Shown one piece after another: positions 1 to 6,816 of a stretch of DNA of 35,058 nt. Below the pieces are notes generated by a model, which saw nothing but the letters and a program-made list of their open reading frames with translations, had not been told where the DNA came from and searched no databases. Origin of the DNA: Candidatus Poribacteria bacterium. GTDB taxonomy: Bacteria; Poribacteria; WGA-4E; B28-G17. The DNA lies in assembly GCA_021162805.1 (NCBI GenBank), contig JAGGXZ010000123.1, positions 1 to 35,058 on the forward strand, read 5' to 3'. Both the position numbers and the translations under genes were made by a program. Every line of letters starts with the position of its first letter. Position 1 is the stretch's first letter.

Positions 1-92
1 CTTTATTTGAATCCTCATCAAATGGGGGAAGAGACAACCTTGAGAAGGTAGAATCCCTTATGGATCAAGCCTTCTCAAAAGCTGCGTAATTT

Positions 93-302
93 CTATACAA
101 ACTCAGGGCTCAGATACAGTGCTCTGCCCACAAACCCTAAGGCGTTTAGGATCATCCCCTCTGTTGCCTCTCCTACTGTCACTTTCCTGCATGTTGGGCC
201 TATCATCTCATCTATCTGTCCTGATAGATCTATCTCCTTACATATCCCTGCAACTATTCCCAGGTGATCTATTCTCTGGGTTGAGTATCTCTGCTGAGAC
301 AT
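93..302 (-). pseudogene. IS1634-type transposase, N-terminal remnant
   Basis: This 69-codon frame matches the N-terminal DUF4277 domain of IS1634-family DDE transposases. It has the RIDHLGIVAGICKEI start, the RKVTVGEA motif and the ALGFVGRALYLSPEF motif. Full-length members are roughly 500-570 aa, but here the frame stops right after SPEFV and further stops follow in all frames towards the window start. The DDE catalytic domain is therefore absent. The start at 302 is preceded by AGGAGATGGAAAT, a good ribosome binding site, so a truncated product could still be made. Family assignment is from recognised motifs; loss of function is inferred from the truncation. Confidence 0.75.
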
Positions 303-402
303 ATTTCCATCTCCTAGGATATGATTTGTCTCTATATGGTATCCGAAAAATCAAAAAACTTCCACATGATGCTGCGGAATGTAGGGTAACATAAGGGTTT
401 TG

Positions 403-437
403 AGCAAATTCGCGATAGATTAGAGCGCGAATTTGCT
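403..437. repeat. 12-bp perfect inverted repeat upstream of transposase remnant
   Basis: AGCAAATTCGCG (403-414) pairs perfectly with CGCGAATTTGCT (426-437) around an 11-nt loop. It lies about 100 bp upstream of the transposase remnant start and just before the promoter region of the next gene. It could be a remnant of the insertion sequence end or a terminator-like hairpin; no T-tract follows on either strand. Confidence 0.5.
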
Positions 438-540
438 TTGAATCACTTATGCCATCTAAGCCTTTCCCCACCTACATTCTTCAAAAGTTTTTGCGAAGTC
501 CTGCTCCGGTATACGGTATATGGCCTTGTCAGGTCGCTTT

Positions 541-549
541 TGATATACT
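541..549 (+). promoter_or_regulatory. candidate extended -10 promoter
   Basis: TG-A-TATACT forms an extended -10 element about 27 bp before the GTG start of the peptidase gene. No good -35 hexamer is present at normal spacing. The predicted transcript would begin just before the ribosome binding site at 563. Confidence 0.3.
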
Positions 550-575
550 TAAGTGGCAAGGTGGAGGAAGATGCG

Positions 576-1493
576 GTGAGAATTATATACCTGACGTCTC
601 TTTTCCTGATTTTCCTTACTTCCTCAGCTATATGTGAGGTCTGGGAACACATCGACTCGGATCACTTCAGGGTCTACTTTACCGGTAGCCGTTTGGATGC
701 CCGTAGGTCGATCGAGGAGGGAGAGGAGTTCCTGAAGGAGGTGGCCGAGAACTTCGGTATGCCTTTTGAGGGTAAAATCGAGATATGGATCTGCGGCAGC
801 GGAGATCAGTTCCGCAGGGCGGTGAACGCACCGATACAGGATTGGGCCGCGGGATGCGCCTTCCCGCTTCAGAGACGGGTACTCGTTCGAGATCCGGGAT
901 TTACGGAGAACAGAAACCTGAAGTTCCTGGTCGTTCTACGCCACGAGATCGCCCATGTGATCATCGGAGAGAGGATCGGGGAAAAACTAAGCGAGATCCC
1001 GCTTTGGTTCAATGAGGGGATGGCGATGCTGCTTTCAGGGGAAGGCATGTTTTTCAGGCGGGATCTCACCCTGATGGGACGGGCGATATGGGGATCGATC
1101 ATACCTCTAAGGGAGCTGGAAACCAGCTTCCCCGACGAACCAGATCTCGCCGGCCTGGCATACGCCGAAAGCCTCAGCGCCGTCTCGATGATAGCCAGGA
1201 GTTACGGCGGTGAATCGCTGAGGGCGATATTGGATCTGGTGAGGATCGGGGAGAGCTTCACAAACGCCATGACGCTGACGACGGGCATGACCCCTTACAG
1301 CTTCGACGAAAGATGGCGCTCATATGTCGAAAGGCACTATAAGATGATCCTCCTGTTCTCCAGCTCCTCCTTCCTATGGATGCTGATCTCGGCAGCCTTT
1401 CTGATCATATATGTCAGCTACAGGAGGATACGTAGGGAAAAACTGGAGAGGATGACGGCTGAGGAGGAAAGCGAGGATGAATTCTTCAGATAA
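576..1493 (+). CDS. secreted/membrane-anchored gluzincin peptidase (peptidase MA-like)
   Basis: Predicted zinc metallopeptidase of 305 aa. A hydrophobic N-terminal segment (about residues 2-20, ending SSAICE) looks like a signal peptide. The zinc-binding HExxH motif is in RHEIAHVIIGER, and the third ligand is probably the glutamate in PLWFNEGMAML, the layout of MA-clan gluzincins (DUF/peptidase_MA_2-like). A C-terminal transmembrane helix (ILLFSSSSFLWMLISAAFL) is followed by a basic, then acidic, cytoplasmic tail, so the catalytic domain should face outside the inner membrane. I chose GTG at 576 because GGAGG lies 8 bp upstream and it puts the signal peptide at the N-terminus; the frame is open further upstream to 438 but that extension is not peptidase-like. 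Substrate unknown. The gene is monocistronic and convergent with the next one. Confidence 0.8.
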   Translation: MRIIYLTSLFLIFLTSSAICEVWEHIDSDHFRVYFTGSRLDARRSIEEGEEFLKEVAENFGMPFEGKIEIWICGSGDQFRRAVNAPIQDWAAGCAFPLQRRVLVRDPGFTENRNLKFLVVLRHEIAHVIIGERIGEKLSEIPLWFNEGMAMLLSGEGMFFRRDLTLMGRAIWGSIIPLRELETSFPDEPDLAGLAYAESLSAVSMIARSYGGESLRAILDLVRIGESFTNAMTLTTGMTPYSFDERWRSYVERHYKMILLFSSSSFLWMLISAAFLIIYVSYRRIRREKLERMTAEEESEDEFFR

Positions 1494-1498
1494 GATAA

Positions 1499-1520
1499 GC
1501 GGGGGCTTAAAAGCCCCCGC
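1499..1520. terminator. bidirectional hairpin terminator between convergent genes
   Basis: GCGGGGGCTT (1499-1508) and AAGCCCCCGC (1511-1520) form a perfect 10-bp stem. It sits 5 nt after one stop codon and 6 nt before the opposing stop codon, so it can serve both genes. No long U-tract is present beyond the stem's own TT. Confidence 0.8.
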
Positions 1521-1526
1521 GGATCT

Positions 1527-2303
1527 CTAAGGCTTACGTGGGGCAAGCTGGGGGTTATCCGGCTCAAGCTGATAGGCCCAGTCGAACGTCACGGATCTAT
1601 CGGTGAGCTTCAAAACCTTTATCTTGGCATAGTTCCCCTCAGGGGTGTAAAAGGCATACGTGTGTCCCTCCAATATCTCTATGATATCCCCCACGTATCC
1701 CTTCTCAGGAGCGATGTCCAGGTCATCCCAGCTCTCATGATATCCCGTATCCTGCATCAGAGTGCCGTTATCTGAAAGCAGATAGTAGATGCCGTTATCG
1801 GCATCGAAGTAGATGTCGGTGGTCGTTTGATCATATGGAACCGGCCCCTGCTCACCGTTTGAGAAGTCGAAGCCGCTGGTGTTAGGCGAGAGCTGATAAT
1901 CGTCTAGGATAACCCTCCCCTCAGGACGGGGTGTATCCCATACCTCCTCGGGGCTGAGATCGCTCTCGTTCCCGTCGAGGTCGAAGGAGGAGATGGCGTA
2001 ATAGTAAGTCTCGCCGTTACGCACATCCCTGTCCACATATCTTGTTATATTCCCCGAGACCTCAGCGATCATCTCGAAATGGACGTTATCGTCGCTTCTA
2101 TAAACCCGATACCCGGCCAGGTCCGGCTCATCGCTGCCATACCACTCTATTGTGACCTTGCCATCCCCCGTTACGGTCCTGACGCCTCTTGGAGTTGCCG
2201 GCGGGGTTGTATCAGGGGTGTAACAGCTTTTATCGGTATCGCATCCGATGGAGATCAGCAGTATCGATGAAAGCGCCATACCGATAGACATCCATCTGAT
2301 CAT
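1527..2303 (-). CDS. lipoprotein with fibronectin type III domain
   Basis: Lipoprotein of 258 aa. The N-terminus MIRWMSIGMALSSILLISIG-C carries a lipobox with Cys21. Residues about 32-125 form one fibronectin type III domain (PPATPRGVRTVTGDGKVTIEW, then GYRVYRSDD, ETYYYAISSFDLDGNES). The last 120 residues are a beta-rich domain (GHTYAFYTPEGNYAKIKVLKL) like the C-terminal part of HmuY-like or other surface lipoproteins. The start at 2303 was chosen over an upstream one at 2375 because GGAGGT lies 7 bp before it and the lipobox is then correctly placed. Likely a surface or periplasmic adhesion or carbohydrate-related protein; no enzymatic function can be assigned. Confidence 0.8.
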   Translation of the reverse strand: MIRWMSIGMALSSILLISIGCDTDKSCYTPDTTPPATPRGVRTVTGDGKVTIEWYGSDEPDLAGYRVYRSDDNVHFEMIAEVSGNITRYVDRDVRNGETYYYAISSFDLDGNESDLSPEEVWDTPRPEGRVILDDYQLSPNTSGFDFSNGEQGPVPYDQTTTDIYFDADNGIYYLLSDNGTLMQDTGYHESWDDLDIAPEKGYVGDIIEILEGHTYAFYTPEGNYAKIKVLKLTDRSVTFDWAYQLEPDNPQLAPRKP

Positions 2304-2507
2304 CTCGAACACCTCCGTTGGGATTTCCACCACCTTCCAGAAGCAATCCCCATACCGTTTTGTCGAGAACGACAATCGCTGAGTTTTCGAGGAGAGATGC
2401 GATCGCTTCGCCGTTCTCCAGTTGCAGTTTCGACACAGGATGTATCATACCGTCACCGCCCCTGACCCGTTATTCATTCCGGCGGTATCAGCTCAGCAGC
2501 ACAATCA

Positions 2508-3074
2508 CTAGGACTTCAAGAAGGTATCACGCCAGTAACGATTGACCAGTGGTGCGGCAGGGTTATGACACATGGCTCTGTCCTTCACGACGAGCGTGGT
2601 AACGGGTGCTTCGGAGAACTTCGTAAACAGTATGTCGTGTCCCATGCAGAGGCCCATGATAACGTTCAGCTCTGTCCCCTGCTGATTCAGCGTCAGGGCC
2701 TGTCCGACGGGGTTACAGCCGCCGTTGACCGTGCATGCCACGGATGATACCTCAAACCCGTGGCTTTTCAGTATCTTGACCAGTTGTCTTGTCTCCTCCT
2801 TTAACCCTATACAGAAGGCTACGCCCAGCTTTTTCAACCCCATCCTCTTCGAGAACTCTATCAACTCACGCACCCTCGGCCAGATCCTATAGCCCTCCGT
2901 CTCCACGGATTTAGCGACGGTGGCGATCCTTCTCACCTCAGGGTCCGTATTTCGTATCTCCTCGGCCTTTTTCAAGGCTTCCCCTGCGCTTCTACGCGGG
3001 CAGAAGCTGGGCGTCTTTTGGATATCCTCCGTACAGGCCTGTACCTCGCAAAACACGCAGTTTACCTCAGCCAT
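2508..3074 (-). CDS. DUF1847 cysteine-rich metal-binding protein
   Basis: Protein of 188 aa in the DUF1847 family, described as putative metal-binding proteins of anaerobes. The N-terminal cysteines CVFC-x3-AC followed by SFCP, and later conserved cysteines in AFCIGLKEE, VNGGCNPVGQA and GLCMGHD, are typical. Start at 3074 has GGAGG upstream and gives the usual family N-terminus. It lies 14 bp after metF and is the last gene of the metV-metF operon, so a role linked to one-carbon or metal-cofactor chemistry is plausible but not established. Confidence 0.8.
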   Translation of the reverse strand: MAEVNCVFCEVQACTEDIQKTPSFCPRRSAGEALKKAEEIRNTDPEVRRIATVAKSVETEGYRIWPRVRELIEFSKRMGLKKLGVAFCIGLKEETRQLVKILKSHGFEVSSVACTVNGGCNPVGQALTLNQQGTELNVIMGLCMGHDILFTKFSEAPVTTLVVKDRAMCHNPAAPLVNRYWRDTFLKS

Positions 3075-3088
3075 AGCGGTCCTCCTCT

Positions 3089-4006
3089 CTAAGGTCGCGG
3101 CATAAGACCTGCCCTTTCGACTATCTCCGGCACGGCTCCCTCCCATTCGATCGCCATGATATGCACGCCGGAAACGCCCTCTATCTCCCTGATCTGCTGG
3201 ATGATCTCGACGCAGATCCTGATTCCCTCTTTCGCTCTGTTCTTCCTCGGCGTCTTACGGATGCGCTCTATGATCTCCTCCGGCACATCCATCCCCGGCA
3301 CCTTGGTGGCCATATACTTAGCCGCTCCCAGGGATCTGATCGGCCCCACACCGGCCAAGATATAGACCTTCTCATGAAGGCCCATATCCCTCACCTGCTT
3401 CATGAACTCCTTAAATCTCGGCACGTTGAAGATCATCTGGGTCTGGATGAAATCGGCTCCGGCCTTCACCTTCTTCGCCAATCGATGGGGTCGAAGCTCG
3501 AATGGAGCTGCGAAGGGGTTGGCAGCGGCTCCTATAAAGGCCAACACCTCGCCGGATATCTCCTCACCGCATTGGAATTTCCCCTCGTCCCGCATGCCCT
3601 TCAACGTTTGAATCAGCTGGATGGAATCGAGATCGTATACGCCTTTGGCCTCAGGATGATTGCCGAGGCTCGGATGATCCCCTGATAGGCACAGGAAATT
3701 TCGAATTCCTAAGGCTACAGCGCCTAGGACATCGCTTTGGATGGCTAGACGGTTTCTATCCCTGACGACGATCTGCATCACCGGATCGATCCCCATCTCC
3801 TTCAATATAATGCAGCTCGACCAGCTCGACATCCTCACCACAGCCGACTGATTATCGGTGACGTTCATGGCGTCGCAGTAAGGCTTGAGCGTTTCGCCCT
3901 TGTTCCTGATCTCGTCGGGAGCAGCCCCTTGAGGTGGACCGACCTCAGCGGTGACGGCGAAGGCGCCGCTTTCCAGGACTTTCTCCAGATTAGTTCCCGC
4001 TTTCAT
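3089..4006 (-). CDS. metF: methylenetetrahydrofolate reductase
   Basis: Protein of 305 aa matching MetF, a flavoprotein TIM barrel that interconverts 5,10-methylene-THF and 5-methyl-THF in the cytoplasm. Recognisable features are the early AVTAEVGPPQG strand, NVTDNQSAVVRMSS, the FLCLSGDHPS motif near residue 115, and GADFIQTQMIFN. The start has AGGAGGATA just upstream. It follows metV by 28 bp, and MetV-MetF pairing is characteristic of acetogens and other Wood-Ljungdahl or methyl-branch organisms, where MetV binds Fe-S/zinc and partners MetF. Length is normal for the family. Confidence 0.93.
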   Translation of the reverse strand: MKAGTNLEKVLESGAFAVTAEVGPPQGAAPDEIRNKGETLKPYCDAMNVTDNQSAVVRMSSWSSCIILKEMGIDPVMQIVVRDRNRLAIQSDVLGAVALGIRNFLCLSGDHPSLGNHPEAKGVYDLDSIQLIQTLKGMRDEGKFQCGEEISGEVLAFIGAAANPFAAPFELRPHRLAKKVKAGADFIQTQMIFNVPRFKEFMKQVRDMGLHEKVYILAGVGPIRSLGAAKYMATKVPGMDVPEEIIERIRKTPRKNRAKEGIRICVEIIQQIREIEGVSGVHIMAIEWEGAVPEIVERAGLMPRP

Positions 4007-4034
4007 GACTTATCCTCCTGACGACAACCCGTTC

Positions 4035-4766
4035 CTACAACCCTAAGCTCTCTATGACCTTCTTCGTCTCCTTCAGCTTCTCCATAAGGTCGATGGGCTC
4101 GACCTCCAACCTGCGCGGCCTCACAGCCTTGCTCCAATCGTGAGGTTCGTTTATCTTTGAGAACTTATCGAGCTCGCCGAGCTTTTCCAGCCTCCTGTAG
4201 ATCATAACCCAGGCGCAATCGCGTGTGGGATCTACCTCGCATTTGCCATCTTTAGTTGTCCCCCCGCAGGGTCCGTTCAACAACCCCTTGGGACATTGCA
4301 CCAGCGGACAGATGCCGGCGGTTTTGCCCAGCTCGCATGCGCCGCACGCCTGGCACTCCTCCTTGAAGACGGCGGGGCCTCCGCTGGAAAAACCCAAGGC
4401 GTTGACGGAGGGATATACAGGTTTTACGATACCCATCTCCTCCTCCAGATATCCCCTCACCGCCTGTGCCCCATCGCCGCAACACTGCATTAACATGGCG
4501 TCACATTGCTCTATCTCCTCCCTGTGTTCTCTCAGGAACATCGAGGACATCGGGAGATAACAGGCGAACACGGCGAAAGGCAAAGCGATTTTACCTACGA
4601 TCTCCTTGCCTTCCTTCTCCAGCCTCTCCGCCATCTCGTTTACCTCTTTCACGCCGCCGGTGTGGAAGATCGTAGCGCATCCTCCACAGCCCATAAGGAC
4701 TATCCTTTTCTTGCCCTCAAGGTACTCCAGGATTTCCTCGAAGGGTTTCTGTTCCTGTGCGTTCAT
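4035..4766 (-). CDS. metV: MetV-like methylenetetrahydrofolate reductase C-terminal (iron-sulfur) subunit
   Basis: Protein of 243 aa of the MTHFR C-terminal/MetV family. Cysteine-rich motifs include GCGGCATIFHTGG near the N-terminus, QCCGDGAQAV in the middle, and CQACGACELGKTAGICPLVQC followed by GPCGG and CEVDPTRDCAW. These fit a protein binding Fe-S and zinc. MetV partners MetF in the acetogen enzyme and is needed for electron input. The start at 4766 was preferred to 4823 because AAAGGAGGATGGG directly precedes it. It is first in the metV-metF-DUF1847 unit; its promoter may lie within the left inverted-repeat arm of the adjacent cassette. Confidence 0.88.
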   Translation of the reverse strand: MNAQEQKPFEEILEYLEGKKRIVLMGCGGCATIFHTGGVKEVNEMAERLEKEGKEIVGKIALPFAVFACYLPMSSMFLREHREEIEQCDAMLMQCCGDGAQAVRGYLEEEMGIVKPVYPSVNALGFSSGGPAVFKEECQACGACELGKTAGICPLVQCPKGLLNGPCGGTTKDGKCEVDPTRDCAWVMIYRRLEKLGELDKFSKINEPHDWSKAVRPRRLEVEPIDLMEKLKETKKVIESLGL

Positions 4767-4830
4767 CCCATCCTCCTTTATCGGTTTGCGGATGAGAGAA
4801 GCTGCCAAAGGCAACTTGGGCAAAGCCTTT

Positions 4831-4873
4831 TATCCGCTGTTATACGCTGTCGCCCCAAATCCTCAATCATAAT
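4831..4873 (+). repeat. left arm of long inverted repeat flanking the TauE/SafE gene
   Basis: Starting TATCC-G-CTGTTATACGC, this 43-bp arm aligns with the reverse complement of 5744-5785. I count about 34 matching bases in blocks of 5, 11, 6, 4 and 8, with one 1-nt gap. The two arms point towards each other and enclose one AT-rich gene, like the termini of a mobile cassette. Confidence 0.75.
4839..4866 (-). promoter_or_regulatory. candidate outward promoter in the inverted-repeat arm, towards metV
   Basis: On the minus strand TTGAGG (4861-4866) is followed after 16 bp by TATAAC (4839-4844). It would drive metV, whose start is 73 bp further on. Weak match; the position inside the repeat arm is what makes it notable. 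Confidence 0.3.
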
Positions 4874-4938
4874 AGGGCGCTTTCTACTTATGGTCTTTAT
4901 CCTCTCAAGTTTTATAGGTTCTTCAATTTTCGGCCGCT

Positions 4939-5718
4939 TTATATTAATCCTACGGCAACGGAAAGCCCAATAAGTCCTATGAGAACCCCAAATATTCCTT
5001 TTAAGACCCATGCTTTCATTATCTTTGTAGTTCGGGCACCTAACCATGAGAAAAACATTGTCACAAGTCCAATTGTTAGGACATAGAACCAGTTTTGAAA
5101 ACCATGTATTGTCAAGTTCGTTGCCCCAATTGCTGCAACGGGTATCATCTGAGTAGAAGATGTGCCTATGGCGATATGCATTGGATATGCGAGCGCATTA
5201 AAAATGGGCATGTAGTAAATACCTCCACCAAAGCCGCAAAGACCCGTTGCTATTCCAGCCAAAAGCATAAATCCTCCAAGTTTTAACCCATGCTCCAACT
5301 TTCCTACCTGATCAACTGTTACTCTTGGGGGCATTTTCCCTTTACTCTTTATAGAAGAATATGTCATATAAATTCCGACGCCAATGCATGCAATACCAAA
5401 AATTGTTTTGAGAATTCTGGATGGAACATACATTGCTATTTGGGTACCGATTATCACACCAACTGCTGCTCCTATAGCAGCTACAATAACCCCTTTTTTA
5501 TATACATGCTTCATCCTGTAATGCGTGATCACACCTGGTATTGTGGCAATAGCTATAACAGCCATATTTACCGCATAGGCTGTTTTGATGGATAAACCTA
5601 AGAGTACCATCATCATAGGTATTCTTAAAAAACACCCACCGATTCCAAGCCAAGTAGCTAAAAAGCCAGCGATTGCTCCAATTAAAAGTATCCACACTAT
5701 CTGCAATAATACTTCCAT
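4939..5718 (-). CDS. TauE/SafE family (sulfite/sulfonate exporter-like) membrane protein
   Basis: Integral membrane protein of 259 aa with about eight hydrophobic segments. The N-terminal half carries the family signature GFLATWLGIGGCFLRIPMM, and the internal repeat carries GLCGFGGGIYYMPIF. Such proteins are proposed to export sulfite, sulfoacetate or other organosulfur anions; the actual substrate here is unknown. The start has AGGAGGAGGT upstream. The gene is visibly richer in A+T than its neighbours (for example 19 G/C in the 60 bases from 5341) and is enclosed by inverted repeats at 4831-4873 and 5744-5785, which indicates recent acquisition as a cassette. Confidence 0.85.
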   Translation of the reverse strand: MEVLLQIVWILLIGAIAGFLATWLGIGGCFLRIPMMMVLLGLSIKTAYAVNMAVIAIATIPGVITHYRMKHVYKKGVIVAAIGAAVGVIIGTQIAMYVPSRILKTIFGIACIGVGIYMTYSSIKSKGKMPPRVTVDQVGKLEHGLKLGGFMLLAGIATGLCGFGGGIYYMPIFNALAYPMHIAIGTSSTQMIPVAAIGATNLTIHGFQNWFYVLTIGLVTMFFSWLGARTTKIMKAWVLKGIFGVLIGLIGLSVAVGLI

Positions 5719-5743
5719 TGTTTAATACCTCCTCCTACCATGA

Positions 5744-5785
5744 ATTATGATATAAATTTAGGGCGATTGCGTATAACAGTGGATA
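5744..5785 (-). repeat. right arm of long inverted repeat flanking the TauE/SafE gene
   Basis: Read on the minus strand this arm begins TATCC-A-CTGTTATACGC and ends ATCATAAT, matching the left arm at 4831-4873. It abuts, with no gap, the terminator hairpin at 5786-5807. No obvious target-site duplication was found outside the arms. Confidence 0.75.
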
Positions 5786-5807
5786 GGGGCGAAGGGTCCT
5801 TCGCCCC
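5786..5807 (-). terminator. terminator hairpin of the ORP-like operon
   Basis: GGGGCGAAGG (5786-5795) pairs perfectly with CCTTCGCCCC (5798-5807), 11 nt after the stop codon of the last operon gene. No U-tract follows; instead the inverted-repeat arm begins immediately. Confidence 0.7.
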
Positions 5808-5818
5808 CGATGTTCACC

Positions 5819-6076
5819 TCACCCTCTGGTCATTTTCGCCCCGCACTTCGGACAGCTTATCTGATAACACGGGGTTCCTGGCTGATGGGGGATCTGAGCT
5901 CCGCAGGAAGGGCAAACGCAGTAGCCGCCGGGACCGAGTCCGAAGCCTCCCATACGACCTCTGCCGCCGCCTCTACCCATACCTCTGCCCATTCCCCTGC
6001 CATAACCTCTTCCACCTAGACCTCTTCCGGTTCTGGGGCCCTGGCCTCTCGGCCCTGTTCCATCTCCCCTAGGCAT
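5819..6076 (-). CDS. DUF5320-type Gly/Arg-rich protein with C-terminal zinc ribbon
   Basis: Small protein of 85 aa. The N-terminus MPRGDGTGPRGQGPRTGRG is the hallmark start of DUF5320-type proteins. It continues into a Gly/Arg-rich run (residues about 20-50) and ends with a four-cysteine zinc ribbon, CVCPSCGAQIP and then ISCPKCGAKM. The coiled coil usually found at the C-terminus of such proteins is missing here, yet it occurs on four other proteins of the operon. GGAGGTGTGAAAC precedes the start, and the gene lies 3 bp after the NifX-like gene. It is the last gene before the terminator. Function unknown; the zinc ribbon and context suggest a small metal- or nucleic-acid-binding partner. Confidence 0.75.
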   Translation of the reverse strand: MPRGDGTGPRGQGPRTGRGLGGRGYGRGMGRGMGRGGGRGRMGGFGLGPGGYCVCPSCGAQIPHQPGTPCYQISCPKCGAKMTRG

Positions 6077-6079
6077 GTT

Positions 6080-6457
6080 TCACACCTCCTCTTCCGGATG
6101 TCCATGTCCTCCGATGCAGGGTTCGGCGCCCGATAGTCTTCCCGCCAGCAGATCCTCGATCGCCTGGCGCACCGTTCCGGCCGCGCCTGTGACCACGTGA
6201 ATTCCGTACTGCTCGAAAAGAGCTATCGCCCTCCGGCCCATTCCTCCGGCCACCATCACGTCGACCCCTTGGTCGCGTATGAAGCCGGGCACCAGCCCTG
6301 GCACATGACGGTTGTAAAACGGATTGGCTATTACCTTCACATCTCTAACCGAGTTATCCTCGATCTCCACTATGGTGTAATATGGACAACGGCCGAAGTG
6401 TTGGGCCACCATTCCGTCTAATCCGTTTTTATCCTCGGATGAGATCGCAACTTTCAT
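6080..6457 (-). CDS. NifX/ORP-like dinitrogenase iron-molybdenum cofactor family protein
   Basis: Protein of 125 aa in the NifB/NifX/ORP (dinitrogenase Fe-Mo cofactor biosynthesis) domain family, an RNase H-like fold that binds metal-sulfur clusters. Motifs are MKVAISSED, AQHFGRCPYYTIVEIED, VMVAGGMGRRAIALF and TVRQAIEDLLAGRL, with a short tail CIGGHGHPEEE that is rich in potential metal ligands. The start at 6457 was chosen over 6523 because it matches the family N-terminus and has AGAGGTG upstream. Orange Protein of Desulfovibrio, a Mo-Cu cluster protein, belongs to this family and is encoded with MinD-type ATPases as here. Cofactor identity cannot be read from the sequence. Confidence 0.85.
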   Translation of the reverse strand: MKVAISSEDKNGLDGMVAQHFGRCPYYTIVEIEDNSVRDVKVIANPFYNRHVPGLVPGFIRDQGVDVMVAGGMGRRAIALFEQYGIHVVTGAAGTVRQAIEDLLAGRLSGAEPCIGGHGHPEEEV

Positions 6458-6500
6458 CTGACACCTCTGCCTGCTTAGCCTGGATTTTAAGATCTCTTCC

Positions 6501-6740
6501 CTAATCCCTCCGGCAGCTCCCATCTATCGAGCAGGGAGGCACCTCGCATCGCTCCTCTCGACCGCAGCAGGTCAGTCCTCCGGATGGGGAAAATCCACCC
6601 ATCCTCACCTGGGGAACGGAGAGCAACCTCTCCATCTGTTCGCTACCGCAGTTCGGGCAGGAGGGAATTTCCTCTTCAGACCGGATCAGAACCTCAATCC
6701 GTTCCCCACATTCCTTGCATCGATATTCATAGATCGGCAT
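6501..6740 (-). CDS. FmdB-type zinc ribbon protein
   Basis: Protein of 79 aa starting MPIYEYRCKECGERIEVLI, the FmdB/CxxC_CxxC_SSSS zinc-ribbon signature, with the second knuckle CPNCGSEQMERLLS. FmdB-like proteins are often labelled putative regulators, but many are of unknown role. The C-terminal part adds further cysteines (LTCCGREERC, PPCSIDGSC), unusual for such a short protein and suggestive of extra metal binding. Start has GAGGTGATAAG upstream. It sits between a Trp-rich protein gene and the NifX-like gene in the ORP-like operon, with a hairpin in its leader. Confidence 0.85.
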   Translation of the reverse strand: MPIYEYRCKECGERIEVLIRSEEEIPSCPNCGSEQMERLLSVPQVRMGGFSPSGGLTCCGREERCEVPPCSIDGSCRRD

Positions 6741-6765
6741 CTTATCACCTCGCCAGGCTTAAAGG

Positions 6766-6798
6766 GGTGCGTAAGGCACGATAGGTGCCTCACGCACC
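6766..6798 (-). promoter_or_regulatory. intra-operon hairpin before the FmdB gene
   Basis: GGTGCGT (6766-6772) pairs with ACGCACC (6792-6798), and AGGCAC (6774-6779) with GTGCCT (6785-6790), around a 5-nt loop, with a single A-C mismatch between the two helices. It occupies the gap between the Trp-rich gene and the FmdB gene and may attenuate or process the operon mRNA. There is no U-tract. Confidence 0.5.
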
Positions 6799-6816
6799 GC
6801 GAGGATGGGATGAGGA

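Noticed and set aside
238-471. 77-codon minus-strand frame upstream of the transposase remnant
   Set aside because: Overlaps the transposase frame and contains the 12-bp palindrome; no recognisable protein features.
2360-2375. Small palindrome TTGTCG-AGAA-CGACAA upstream of the FN3 lipoprotein gene
   Set aside because: Only 6-bp arms, no associated promoter hexamers found; could be chance.
2230-2448. 72-codon minus-strand frame overlapping the start of the FN3 lipoprotein
   Set aside because: No ribosome binding site of note, no recognisable domain, and it overlaps the well-supported lipoprotein start.
5740-6072. Plus-strand 110-codon frame opposite the DUF5320-type protein
   Set aside because: No domain; the minus strand encodes a clear head motif and zinc ribbon with a good ribosome binding site.
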